A DNA stretch of 64,000 nucleotides from NCBI RefSeq assembly GCF_020149765.1, contig NZ_CP083809.1, forward strand, positions 558,001-622,000. The letters are read 5' to 3'. The notes beneath the pieces are model-generated. The model had not been told where the DNA came from and made no database searches. It worked only from the letters and a program-made list of their open reading frames with translations. This stretch comes from Pantoea agglomerans. GTDB taxonomy: Bacteria; Pseudomonadota; Gammaproteobacteria; Enterobacterales; Enterobacteriaceae. The position numbers and the translations under genes are program-made. Position 1 is the stretch's first letter; every line of letters starts with the position of its first letter. This document shows, one piece after another, positions 21,093-31,049 of this stretch.

Positions 21093-21764
21093 TTAGCCTC
21101 CCAGCGAACGGCTGGAGGTGCCGGTGGCGCTGCTGCGCGCCATGCTGTTCTGCTTCGCTACCGTTTCGCCGAAGCCGCCGCGCGTAATGGTCGTGGTGGT
21201 GGCCGGTTTCGGCGCCAGCGCGGTTTTCGGTACGTTCATGGTGCGGCCGGAGGTGGCAGCGCCGTAGTTTTTACCCGAGGCGTCAACAAACTGGCCGTTT
21301 GCCGGGCTGTTCGGGGTGCGCGGCGAGAAGAGCGGCTGCTGAGCGAAGCCTGCGCCGCCGCCCATCAGGCGGCCCATCATATAGCCCGCCATCAGCGGCA
21401 TCCAGAAACTGCCGCTCTGCTGCGCTTCGGCGTTCTGCGTGGTGCCGACGCCAGCCTGCGCCGGTGCCTGCTGGCACTGGTTCTCACCAAATTCCGCCAC
21501 GCAGTCTTCGCGCGTGGCGTATTTCGGTGCGGTGCGCTCCGCTTCTTTCAGCGCGTTATTGTAGGCGGTAGTACACTGCGCGCTCTGGCCCGGATTGGCC
21601 TTACTGCAGTCATCCGCATTCTGATACAACGACACCGTTTCGTCGCTCTTTTCGCAGCCCGCCAGGGTAAATACCGCGGCGATGGCCAGTGCAACCGGCG
21701 TTAAATGGCGTGCCTGCCAGCTTTTACGAAAAGCGGCATGGCGGATATTTTTTGTCCGTTTCAT
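21093..21764 (-). CDS. ygiB: DUF1190 lipoprotein-like protein YgiB
   Basis: The 223-residue protein has a basic N-terminus, a hydrophobic signal segment ending in [10 protein letters not shown] (a lipobox-like LAGC), then a Cys-containing domain ([28 protein letters not shown]) and a glycine-rich hydrophobic middle ([11 protein letters not shown]). The C-terminal half is rich in Ser/Thr/Lys. ATG at 21764 is chosen because it begins MKRTKN as in E. coli; another in-frame ATG lies three codons earlier. No function is firmly known; it is paired with ygiC downstream of tolC. Confidence 0.92.
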   Translation of the reverse strand: MKRTKNIRHAAFRKSWQARHLTPVALAIAAVFTLAGCEKSDETVSLYQNADDCSKANPGQSAQCTTAYNNALKEAERTAPKYATREDCVAEFGENQCQQAPAQAGVGTTQNAEAQQSGSFWMPLMAGYMMGRLMGGGAGFAQQPLFSPRTPNSPANGQFVDASGKNYGAATSGRTMNVPKTALAPKPATTTTITRGGFGETVAKQNSMARSSATGTSSRSLGG

Positions 21765-21878
21765 CGTTCTCATCCTGTGCCCAAAGGTGATGCTCAGGAT
21801 AGGGGATCGCTGGTGGAAAATGAAGCTGAGGGCCTGATGCGGAAAGGATCTTTACGTTGTTATACGTTTAACGGAGAG

Positions 21879-21899
21879 ACGGGCCGCAAAGCGGCCCGT
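21879..21899 (-). terminator. GC hairpin downstream of tolC
   Basis: ACGGGCCGC-AAA-GCGGCCCGT is a perfect stem just after the tolC stop on the minus strand. The following bases (TCTCTCCGTT) are only modestly T-rich, so partial read-through into ygiB is possible. Confidence 0.6.
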
Positions 21900-21905
21900 T
21901 GAGTA

Positions 21906-23372
21906 TTAGTTACGGAATGGATTGCCGCTGCTGCGCTGAGTGACGGGACGCGCCGCAGGAGCCGCTGGCTCTGCCGACGGGCCGTTGTCAACGCGCGCGG
22001 TCTGCTGCGGGTTTTCCGGCGCGACGCTTTCCGGCGACGTCGAAATCTCTTTGCCGAGCTGGCTGTTAAGCTGCTGCAGATCCTGCTCGTTCAGCGTGCC
22101 CAGGGCATATTTGATATTGAGCTGGTTGATCAGGTAGCTGTAGCGCGCGTCGGAGAGCTGCTGCTTGGCGTTGTAGAGCGTTGTGGTTGCGTCCAGCACG
22201 TCGACGATGGTGCGCGTGCCGACCTGATAGCCCGCTTCCATAGCGTCCAGCGAGCTTTGCGCAGACACCACCGCCTGTTTGTAGGCTTCGATGCTGCTGA
22301 CGGAGGCGTTGACGTTGTTATATGAGGAGCGCACGGTCTGCACGGCTGAGCGATGCGCGCTCTCCAGCTGCTCGCTGGCGCTGACGTAGTTATACTGCGC
22401 CTGCTTCACCTGCGAAGTGACCGCGCCGCCGCTGTAGAGCGGCAGCGAGAAGCTCAGACCCACCTGGTTGGTACCGGTGATGGAGTCGGTGCTGCCCGCG
22501 CTCTGATTGGCGCGGCTGCCGCCATATTTGCTGTTGGAAAGGCCGGTTGACGCGGTTAAATCCAGCGTCGGCATATGGCCGGTTTCAGCGTAGCGGATCT
22601 GCTCGCGTGCCAAATCCTGGTTCAGACGCGCCGACAGCAGGTTCAGGTTACGGCTCTCCGCCTGCTTCAGCAGCGCGCTGACCGCATCCGGTTTGGTGGT
22701 TTTAAAGCGGTCGATATTCAGCGACGCCAGCGCAAGGTAGTCATTGCCGGTAATCTGACGCAGCGTCTCAACCATATTGTCGAGGTTGTTGCGCGCGGTC
22801 ACTTCATTGGCCAGCACGCTGTCATACTGGGCGCGAGCGTTCTGCACGTCGGTGATCGCCACCAGGCCAACGTTAAAGCGCTGCGTGGTCTGATCCAACT
22901 CGCGATAGATCGACTGTTTTTGCGCTTCGATATAGGAAAGGGTGTCGATCGCCTTTAACACGTTGAAATAGGCGGTGGCGGTATTCAGGATTAAATCCTG
23001 CTGGGCGACCTGATAGGTGACATCCTGAATGCCGGCAGTTTTTTCCTGCAGCGTCAGGTTGCGCCATTTCGACATATCGAAAATGGTCTGAGTTAATTGC
23101 AGCGATCCGCTGGTCGTGTTGGAATGAAGGCCGCTGCTGTCGCGATAACCGTTGCTATAGGTGTAATCCGCGCCTAAACCTAACTGAGGCAACAAAGGGC
23201 TGCGTGCTTCATTGATCTTTTCAAAGGCGGCGTCGCGTGTGGCTGCGGAGCTGCGCAGATCCGGGTTGCTCAGACGCGCTTGTTGATAGACCTGCAGCAG
23301 ATCCTCTGCCTGGCTAGCAAGGCTGAAACCGGCCAGGCTCAGCCCAATGAGAAGTGGGAGCAGTTTTTTCAT
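21906..23372 (-). CDS. tolC: Outer-membrane efflux channel TolC
   Basis: TolC is the trimeric outer-membrane channel-tunnel shared by AcrAB-type pumps and type I secretion. The 488-residue precursor begins with a signal peptide ending LASQAED, followed by the two repeated halves of the outer membrane efflux protein family (QVYQQARLSNPDLRS; ARSPLLPQLGLGADYTYS; VGTRTIVDVLDATT). A variable Pro/Ala/Gln-rich tail ends in NPFRN as in E. coli. ATG at 23372 is preferred over 23378 because it lies seven bases after AAGGAA. It is divergent from nudF. Confidence 0.98.
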   Translation of the reverse strand: MKKLLPLLIGLSLAGFSLASQAEDLLQVYQQARLSNPDLRSSAATRDAAFEKINEARSPLLPQLGLGADYTYSNGYRDSSGLHSNTTSGSLQLTQTIFDMSKWRNLTLQEKTAGIQDVTYQVAQQDLILNTATAYFNVLKAIDTLSYIEAQKQSIYRELDQTTQRFNVGLVAITDVQNARAQYDSVLANEVTARNNLDNMVETLRQITGNDYLALASLNIDRFKTTKPDAVSALLKQAESRNLNLLSARLNQDLAREQIRYAETGHMPTLDLTASTGLSNSKYGGSRANQSAGSTDSITGTNQVGLSFSLPLYSGGAVTSQVKQAQYNYVSASEQLESAHRSAVQTVRSSYNNVNASVSSIEAYKQAVVSAQSSLDAMEAGYQVGTRTIVDVLDATTTLYNAKQQLSDARYSYLINQLNIKYALGTLNEQDLQQLNSQLGKEISTSPESVAPENPQQTARVDNGPSAEPAAPAARPVTQRSSGNPFRN

Positions 23373-23586
23373 TTGCATTCCTTTTGTTGCAGCAAATTAC
23401 AGGGGTAGCGCTGCCGGATAAGCCAAAAAATAATCGCAGATTCTAGCAGAGTGCGACTGTGAGATAAGTTGGCTGAACGTGCCTTCTCCCCCTAATTTAC
23501 GTAAATAATTCAGAAAGAACCACTCGGATGGAGCCTCAGGGTTGGCTTTTAGCCGCTCCGTCCCAATCTGCATAAGGAGCCCGACG

Positions 23587-24222
23587 ATGAGCGGCGAAAA
23601 AACTTCCCCAGTGACTTTTACAAAAAACGATGTAGAAATTATTGCACGCGAAACCGCCTGGAAAGGTTTTTTTTCCATTGTTCGCTACCGGTTTCGCCAC
23701 CGCCGTTTTAATGGCGAAATGAGTGGCGAGGTGGTGCGCGAAGTTTTTGAGCGTGGACACGCCGCGGTACTGCTACCCTACGATCCTCTACGCGACGAAG
23801 TGGTGCTGATCGAACAGATCCGCATTCCCGCCTTTGACGTTAGCGAAACGCCCTGGCTGCTGGAGATGGTGGCGGGGATTATCGAGCCCAACGAAAGCGC
23901 CGAAGAGGTGGTGCGACGCGAAGCCGTAGAAGAAGCGGGGCTGAACGTCGGTCGGGTTAAACCCGTGTTAAACTATCTCGCCAGCCCTGGCGGCACCAGC
24001 GAGCGCTTGTCGATCCTGGTGGGAGAAGTGGATGCCAGCCTGGCAAAAGGATGCCACGGTCTGGAGGAAGAGAATGAGGATATTCTTGTGCATGTGGTCA
24101 GCCGCGAACAGGCTTACCGCTGGGTGGAAGAGGGGATTATCGACAACGCGGCGTCTGTCATCGCCCTGCAATGGCTGGCGTTGCACCATGAAAAACTACG
24201 AGAAGAGTGGAAGCTAAAATGA
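23587..24222 (+). CDS. nudF: ADP-ribose pyrophosphatase NudF
   Basis: NudF hydrolyses ADP-ribose to AMP and ribose 5-phosphate. The 211-residue protein carries a full Nudix box ([23 protein letters not shown] spans the GX5EX7REUXEEXGU pattern, near residues 98-120). The frame is open 15 codons upstream, but ATG at 23587 follows AAGGAG at 23574-23579 and fits the E. coli length (209). It begins a plus-strand run nudF-yqiB-cpdA-yqiA-parE and overlaps yqiB by ATGA. Confidence 0.96.
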   Translation: MSGEKTSPVTFTKNDVEIIARETAWKGFFSIVRYRFRHRRFNGEMSGEVVREVFERGHAAVLLPYDPLRDEVVLIEQIRIPAFDVSETPWLLEMVAGIIEPNESAEEVVRREAVEEAGLNVGRVKPVLNYLASPGGTSERLSILVGEVDASLAKGCHGLEEENEDILVHVVSREQAYRWVEEGIIDNAASVIALQWLALHHEKLREEWKLK

Positions 24223-24644
24223 AACAGCGCTATATCCCTGATTTCCCCGAAATGATGCGGCTCTGCGAAACCAATTTCGTTCAGCTGCGTCGTTTGCTGC
24301 CGCGCAGCGACGAGGCCGGCGCGTCGGTGGTCTATCAGGTAAAGGGCGCCCGCTATCAGTTGACCATAGAAGAGTCCACGCGCTACACCACGCTGGTGGA
24401 AATCCGCCAGGTGGCGCCGACCGTCAGCTACTGGAGCCTGCCTTCCATGTCGGTGCGGCTCTATCATGACGCGCTGGTAGCCGAAGTGTGTTCAACGCAG
24501 CAGATCTATCGCTTTAAAGCGCGCTATGATTATCCTAATAAAAAACTGCATCAGCGCGACGAGAAACATCAAATCAACCAGTTTCTGGCAGACTGGCTGC
24601 GCTACTGCCTGGCGCAGGGTGCGATGGCGGAGCCGGTCTGCTGA
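24219..24644 (+). CDS. yqiB: DUF1249 family protein YqiB
   Basis: The 141-residue protein is nearly identical to E. coli YqiB in its C-terminal half ([20 protein letters not shown], then [17 protein letters not shown]). It is a soluble, mixed alpha/beta protein with no known activity. The ATG at 24219 overlaps the nudF stop as ATGA, so the two are translationally coupled. It keeps the gene order nudF-yqiB-cpdA of enteric bacteria. Confidence 0.93.
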   Translation: MKQRYIPDFPEMMRLCETNFVQLRRLLPRSDEAGASVVYQVKGARYQLTIEESTRYTTLVEIRQVAPTVSYWSLPSMSVRLYHDALVAEVCSTQQIYRFKARYDYPNKKLHQRDEKHQINQFLADWLRYCLAQGAMAEPVC

Positions 24645-24689
24645 TCGCACAGATAATGCATTATTCGGCGTGGAGACGAAGGAAACGCT

Positions 24690-25517
24690 TTGGATAGCCT
24701 GCTAACACTTCCTGCGGCGAATGGGGCCGGGATCAGGATTTTGCAAATCACGGACACCCACCTTTTCGCTGGAAAAAATGAATCGCTGCTGGGCGTGAAT
24801 ACCTGGGCGAGTTATGACGCGGTGCTGGACGCCATTGCGGCGCAGCAGCGCGAGTACGATCTGATTATCGCCACCGGCGATCTCGCTCAGGATCACTCTG
24901 TCGAAGCCTATCAGCACTTCGCTGAGGGCATCGCGCGTCTGCCGAAACCCTGCGTCTGGCTGCCGGGCAATCACGATTTCCAGCCGGCGATGGTCGACAC
25001 CCTGGCCGAGGCGAAGCTCGCCGCCCACAAGCATGTGCTGCTCGGCGACCAGTGGCAGCTGGTGATGCTCGACAGCCAGGTGTTCGGGGTGCCGCACGGC
25101 ATGCTGAGCGACTATCAGCTGGAGTGGCTGGAGAAGACGCTGGCTCGCTATCCGCAGCGCCACACGCTGGTGGTGCTGCACCATCATCCGCTGGCGAGCG
25201 GCTGCACCTGGCTTGATCAGCACAGCCTGCGCAATTCCCATCAGCTTGACGCGGTGCTGCAACACTATCCGCTGGCGCGCACCCTGGTGTGCGGCCATAT
25301 CCATCAGGAGCTCGATCTCGACTGGCGCGGCCGCCGCGTGCTGGCAACGCCCTCGACCTGCGTGCAGTTCAAACCGCACTGCACCAGCTTTACCATCGAC
25401 ACCGTTGCCCCCGGCTGGCGCTGGTTTACCCTCTATCCAGACGGATCTTTTGCGACCGAAGTCGAACGGCTGCAAACCGACGCGTTCCGCCCGGACCTGG
25501 ACTCGGACGGATACTGA
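24690..25517 (+). CDS. cpdA: 3',5'-cyclic AMP phosphodiesterase CpdA
   Basis: CpdA lowers cAMP, affecting CRP-controlled genes. The 275-residue protein is a calcineurin-type metallophosphoesterase with all metal-site motifs in order: DTHLF (near residue 20), GDLAQD, GNHDF, HHHP and GHIH. It starts with TTG at 24690 behind GAAGGAAA, giving MDSLLTLP, as in E. coli, where a TTG start is also used. It sits between yqiB and yqiA. Confidence 0.96.
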   Translation: MDSLLTLPAANGAGIRILQITDTHLFAGKNESLLGVNTWASYDAVLDAIAAQQREYDLIIATGDLAQDHSVEAYQHFAEGIARLPKPCVWLPGNHDFQPAMVDTLAEAKLAAHKHVLLGDQWQLVMLDSQVFGVPHGMLSDYQLEWLEKTLARYPQRHTLVVLHHHPLASGCTWLDQHSLRNSHQLDAVLQHYPLARTLVCGHIHQELDLDWRGRRVLATPSTCVQFKPHCTSFTIDTVAPGWRWFTLYPDGSFATEVERLQTDAFRPDLDSDGY

Positions 25518-25520
25518 CGC

Positions 25521-26102
25521 ATGGCGGCGCTGCTCTATCTGCACGGTTTCAACAGCTCGCCGCGCTCCGCCAAGGCGACGCAGCTGCAGCAGTGGATGGC
25601 GGCGACGCATCCGCATATTGAGGTTATCGTGCCGCAGCTGCCCGCTTTTCCCGCCGAGGCCGCCGCGCTGCTGGAGGAGAAAGTGATGGCCCTGAGCGGC
25701 CAGCCTCTTGGCCTGGTTGGCTCTTCGCTGGGGGGCTATCTCGCCACCTGGCTCTCCCAGTGTTTTATGCTGCCCGCTGTGGTGGTCAATCCGGCGGTGC
25801 GTCCTTTTGAGCTGCTGGCGGATTACCTTGGGGTCAACCAGAATCCCTACACGGGCCAGCAATATGTGTTAGAGTCTCGCCACATTTACGATCTGAAAGT
25901 TATGCAGATTGACCCGCTGGAAGCGCCCGATTTACTCTGGCTGCTGCAACAAACGGGCGACGAAGTGCTTGATTACCGCCAGGCGCTCGACTACTACAGC
26001 GCGTGCCGACAAACGGTAGAGCAGGGCGGCAATCATGCGTTTACTGGATTCGAGCGCTATTTCCCGCAGATTCTGGACTTTCTGGGTCTGAATCACGACT
26101 AA
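25521..26102 (+). CDS. yqiA: Esterase YqiA (alpha/beta hydrolase)
   Basis: The 193-residue alpha/beta hydrolase has the nucleophile elbow GSSLGGY (near residue 67), an acid in TGDEVLDYR and the catalytic His in [13 protein letters not shown]. coli YqiA hydrolyses short-chain esters, including palmitoyl-CoA in some assays; the natural substrate is unknown. It starts three bases after the cpdA stop and precedes parE by 47 bp. Confidence 0.94.
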   Translation: MAALLYLHGFNSSPRSAKATQLQQWMAATHPHIEVIVPQLPAFPAEAAALLEEKVMALSGQPLGLVGSSLGGYLATWLSQCFMLPAVVVNPAVRPFELLADYLGVNQNPYTGQQYVLESRHIYDLKVMQIDPLEAPDLLWLLQQTGDEVLDYRQALDYYSACRQTVEQGGNHAFTGFERYFPQILDFLGLNHD

Positions 26103-26140
26103 CTCGCGGAAATTGCACATAATTTCACGCTTCTGATTAG

Positions 26141-28045
<1,905 letters not shown>

Positions 28046-28120
28046 TCATCGCGCTGCGGCGCGGCGCGTCATTCCGGGCTGCGGCCTGAATGGCGCGTCC
28101 GCCGCTCGCCGGAGTAGATG

Positions 28121-29020
28121 ATGAAAGTCACGCTGGAAGAGCTGCGCGTGCTGGTGGCGGTTGCGGACTGCGGTTCCATTACCTCGGCGGCGGAGCTGCT
28201 GGATCAAACCAGCTCAGGCGTGAGCCGCGCCCTGAGCCGCCTCGAAGCCAAACTCAACAGCACCCTGCTGCACCGCACCACGCGGCGGCTGGCCCTGACC
28301 GAAGAGGGGCAGCTTTTTCTGACTCACGCGCGCCAGATCCTGCTCTCTGTTGAACAGGCGGAAGAGCAGATCGCCCGACGCCGGGAAACGCCGTCAGGCC
28401 GCCTGCGCATCAACGCCGCCGCTCCTTTTATGCAGCACGTTATCGTGCCGCTGATCGGCGCGTTTCGGCAGCGCTATCCGCTGATCCAGCTCGAGCTTAA
28501 TACCGACGACATTGTGATCGATCTGCTGGAGCAGCAGACCGATATCGCTATTCGCATCGGCGAACTGCGCGACTCCACCATGCGCGCCCGCATGCTCGGC
28601 AGCAGCCGGGTGCGGCTGCTGGCCAGTCCGGCCTATCTGCAGAAGTATGGCGAACCGCAGAGCGTCGAGGCGCTGGCGCAGCATCAGCTGATCGGCTTTA
28701 GCCAGCTGGAGATGCACAACGTCTGGCCGGTCTGGCAGCGCGAAGGGGAGCTGCTGCGCATTCAGCCGACCATTGCCGCCTCGAGCGGTGAAATCATCCG
28801 CCAGCTCGCCCTGGCGGGCCAGGGGATTGCGCGCATATCGGATTTCGTCAGCCATCAGGATCTCGCCGCCGGTCGGCTGCAGGAGGTTCTGGTGCAGCAG
28901 ACACACGACGTCAGGCTGCCCGTGCATGCGGTTTACTACCGCAACGCGGAGCTGGCCTCGCGCATTACCTGCTTTCTCGACTTCCTTCATCAGGAGATCG
29001 CCGCACAGGCGCGCTTCTGA
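28121..29020 (+). CDS. LysR-family transcriptional regulator
   Basis: The 299-residue protein has the N-terminal winged helix-turn-helix (LEELRVLVAVADCGSITSAA then SRALSRLEAKL) and a C-terminal effector domain (LRINAAAPFMQ to HAVYYRN). It resembles the large group of LTTRs that control neighbouring oxidoreductases. ATG codons occur at 28118 and 28121; GGAG at 28111-28114 favours the second. It is convergent with ygiN and 75 bp downstream of parE. E. coli has qseBC, not a LysR gene, in this neighbourhood. Control of the mdaB/ygiN pair is possible but not shown. Confidence 0.85.
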   Translation: MKVTLEELRVLVAVADCGSITSAAELLDQTSSGVSRALSRLEAKLNSTLLHRTTRRLALTEEGQLFLTHARQILLSVEQAEEQIARRRETPSGRLRINAAAPFMQHVIVPLIGAFRQRYPLIQLELNTDDIVIDLLEQQTDIAIRIGELRDSTMRARMLGSSRVRLLASPAYLQKYGEPQSVEALAQHQLIGFSQLEMHNVWPVWQREGELLRIQPTIAASSGEIIRQLALAGQGIARISDFVSHQDLAAGRLQEVLVQQTHDVRLPVHAVYYRNAELASRITCFLDFLHQEIAAQARF

Positions 29021-29021
29021 C

Positions 29022-29053
29022 AAAAAAAAGCCGCGCGTCCTGAGGCGCGCGGC
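29022..29053 (-). terminator. Rho-independent terminator of ygiN
   Basis: On the minus strand GCCGCGCG and CGCGCGGC form an 8-bp stem followed by T8. It lies 20 bp after the ygiN stop; on the plus strand there is no T-run, so it mainly serves ygiN. Confidence 0.88.
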
Positions 29054-29072
29054 GCATAACAAGGGGTTGAGA

Positions 29073-29381
29073 TCAGGCGGTGGGTTCCAGCACCATAATC
29101 TTCACGTCCAGCACGTCGTCTTTGATCTTTTCACGATGCGCTTCCATGTGCGGCATCTGCTGATGCTGCTCCAGGTGGCGCAGCGATTCCCACTGTTCCA
29201 GCATAAAAACAGAGTCGGGCGAATTCTGCTTCCACGGCACCTGCGCCTGATGATCGACCAGCGCGTCGTACTGGTGGCAGCCCTCTTCGGCCAGCACCGA
29301 TGGAATAAGCGCCTTGATCGCCTCCAGCACTTTATTGCGATGTCCTGGTTTAATACAAATTTCAGCCACTACCGTTAGCAT
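29073..29381 (-). CDS. ygiN: Quinol monooxygenase YgiN
   Basis: YgiN is a small ferredoxin-like antibiotic-biosynthesis-monooxygenase fold enzyme that oxidises quinols, forming a quinone redox cycle with MdaB. The 102-residue protein begins MLTVVAEICIKPGH and keeps the conserved EQWES and PHMEAH motifs. It lies 32 bp downstream of mdaB on the same strand, so the two enzymes are likely co-expressed. Confidence 0.94.
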   Translation of the reverse strand: MLTVVAEICIKPGHRNKVLEAIKALIPSVLAEEGCHQYDALVDHQAQVPWKQNSPDSVFMLEQWESLRHLEQHQQMPHMEAHREKIKDDVLDVKIMVLEPTA

Positions 29382-29413
29382 GTCCGTCTCCTTGTTTGCG
29401 GGTCCGCTTTCAG

Positions 29414-29992
29414 TTAAGCAAAGATCTCGTTGAGATGTGTCCGATAACGCGCGATATCGCGCGGCACGTCCGGCATCTTGATAACGTCGTTGCAGATAAA
29501 GGTCGGCAGCGGCGCCATGCCGAGGAACTGGTTCGCCTTATGGAAGTGCAGATAGAGGCCGTCGACGCCGACGCCTTCAAAGAACTGATCGGGATCGGTA
29601 AAGGCCTCCAGCGGCGCGTTCCAGGTCAGGGAGAGCATATATTTTTTGCCCTGCAGCAGACCGCCCGAACCATATTTTTTGCTGGCATCAGCGCGCGAGC
29701 GGCCGTCGCTGGCGTAGAGCGAGCCGTGACCTTCGGTAAAGACCTCGTCGATATAGCGCTTCACCGTCCAGGGTTCGCCCATCCACCAGCCCGGCATCTG
29801 ATAGATCACCACGTCGCTGTCGACATACTTCTGCACTTCGTCGGCAATAACATAGTCGCTGTCGGCCAGGGTCACGTTGACCTGATGGCCCAGGTCGCGC
29901 AGCTGGCTGGCCGCAACGTCAGTCAGAGTATGGTTCAGCTCGCCTTTGGAGTGGGCGAAGGTTTTACCGCCGTCAATAATAAGAATATTCAT
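29414..29992 (-). CDS. mdaB: NADPH:quinone reductase MdaB
   Basis: MdaB is a flavodoxin-fold FAD enzyme that reduces quinones with NADPH. The 192 residues show the start MNILIIDGGKTFAHSKGELN, the YQMPGWWMGEPW active-site loop and the GSGGLLQGKKYML segment of the flavodoxin-2 family. It is the first gene of an mdaB-ygiN pair and is divergent from the PheC-like gene. Confidence 0.95.
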   Translation of the reverse strand: MNILIIDGGKTFAHSKGELNHTLTDVAASQLRDLGHQVNVTLADSDYVIADEVQKYVDSDVVIYQMPGWWMGEPWTVKRYIDEVFTEGHGSLYASDGRSRADASKKYGSGGLLQGKKYMLSLTWNAPLEAFTDPDQFFEGVGVDGLYLHFHKANQFLGMAPLPTFICNDVIKMPDVPRDIARYRTHLNEIFA

Positions 29993-30151
29993 TCGCTAAT
30001 CTCATGTGTGTTGCAATAGAGCGCTACTTTACGCCCTCGGCGGCGGCGGAAAAATGGGATTCAGATCACAAGACTTTTGCGCTGGAAGCAATAATCCAGC
30101 GGCTTATGACACACTTCATCGACACTCATCACGCCATACAGAAGAAGAACA

Positions 30152-30919
30152 ATGCGCATATACCTTATCAGCGCGCTGCTGCTCGCCAGCGGCGTCGCGC
30201 AGGCGGACTCCCGTCTGGATCAGATCCTCGCCAGCAAAACCCTCAGGGTCTGCACCACCGGCGACTACAAGCCCTACACCTATCTGCGCCCCGACGGCCA
30301 GTACGAGGGGCTGGATATCAGCATGGCGCAGTCGCTGGCCGCCAGCCTGGACGCAAAAATCAGCTGGGTGCCGACCAGCTGGAAAACCCTCTCGCAGGAT
30401 TTCAAACAGAAGCAGTGCGATATCGCGCTGGGCGGCGTGTCGGTAACGCTGAAGCGTCAGCAGATCGCCTGGTTCGCCCAGCCGCTCGGCGTCGACGGCA
30501 AGATCCCGCTGGTGCGCTGCGCCGACAAGGCGAAATATGGCACCCTCGCGCAGCTTAACGCCCCGGCGGTGCGGGTGATCGAGCCAGCGGGCGGCACCAA
30601 CGAAGCCTTTGTCCACAGCCATCTGCCGCAGGCATCGCTGACCCTGTTCCACGATAACGTGACGATTTTCCAGCAGCTGGTGGATAACAAGGCCGACGTG
30701 ATGATCACCGACGCCTCCGAAGCGCTCTACCAGCAGCAGCGCTATCCGCAGCTCTGCGCCCTTAACCCGCAGGCGCCGCTGCAGTATGGCGAAAAGGCTT
30801 ATATGATCCCGCGCGACGATATGAGCTGGAAAGCCTATATCGATCAGTGGCTGCACCTGGCGACCGCCACCGGCGAATATGCGCGTATTGCCGCGCAGTG
30901 GATGGGCGTGGCGCGCTGA
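30152..30919 (+). CDS. pheC: Periplasmic cyclohexadienyl (prephenate/arogenate) dehydratase, PheC-like
   Basis: The 255-residue protein has a Sec signal (cleavage near AQADS) and the fold of amino-acid-binding periplasmic proteins. From memory it matches Pseudomonas PheC throughout: RLDQIL, TTGDYKPYTY, VPTSWKTLSQDF, GGTNEAF, NVTIFQQLVDNKAD, EKAYMIPRD and DQWLHLA. PheC converts prephenate to phenylpyruvate and arogenate to phenylalanine in the periplasm. No ABC permease or ATPase genes are adjacent, which argues against a transporter role. A solute-binding role remains the alternative. It is divergent from mdaB and upstream of parC. Confidence 0.8.
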   Translation: MRIYLISALLLASGVAQADSRLDQILASKTLRVCTTGDYKPYTYLRPDGQYEGLDISMAQSLAASLDAKISWVPTSWKTLSQDFKQKQCDIALGGVSVTLKRQQIAWFAQPLGVDGKIPLVRCADKAKYGTLAQLNAPAVRVIEPAGGTNEAFVHSHLPQASLTLFHDNVTIFQQLVDNKADVMITDASEALYQQQRYPQLCALNPQAPLQYGEKAYMIPRDDMSWKAYIDQWLHLATATGEYARIAAQWMGVAR

Positions 30920-31049
30920 TTAGGCGGCCCGCAATCGCACGCCGCACTGCGCTTCCCCTGTGACTAATTGTGGCGATTAAGGTACTATCCTCGCCAAATA
31001 ACCGCCGGGTGTTTCGCCATTGCGGGACACGAAGTGAGGATAAAATTTA

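Noticed and set aside
30152..30919. Amino-acid ABC transporter binding protein
   Set aside because: No permease or ATPase genes flank it, and its motif string follows PheC through the whole length rather than only the generic binding-protein signature.
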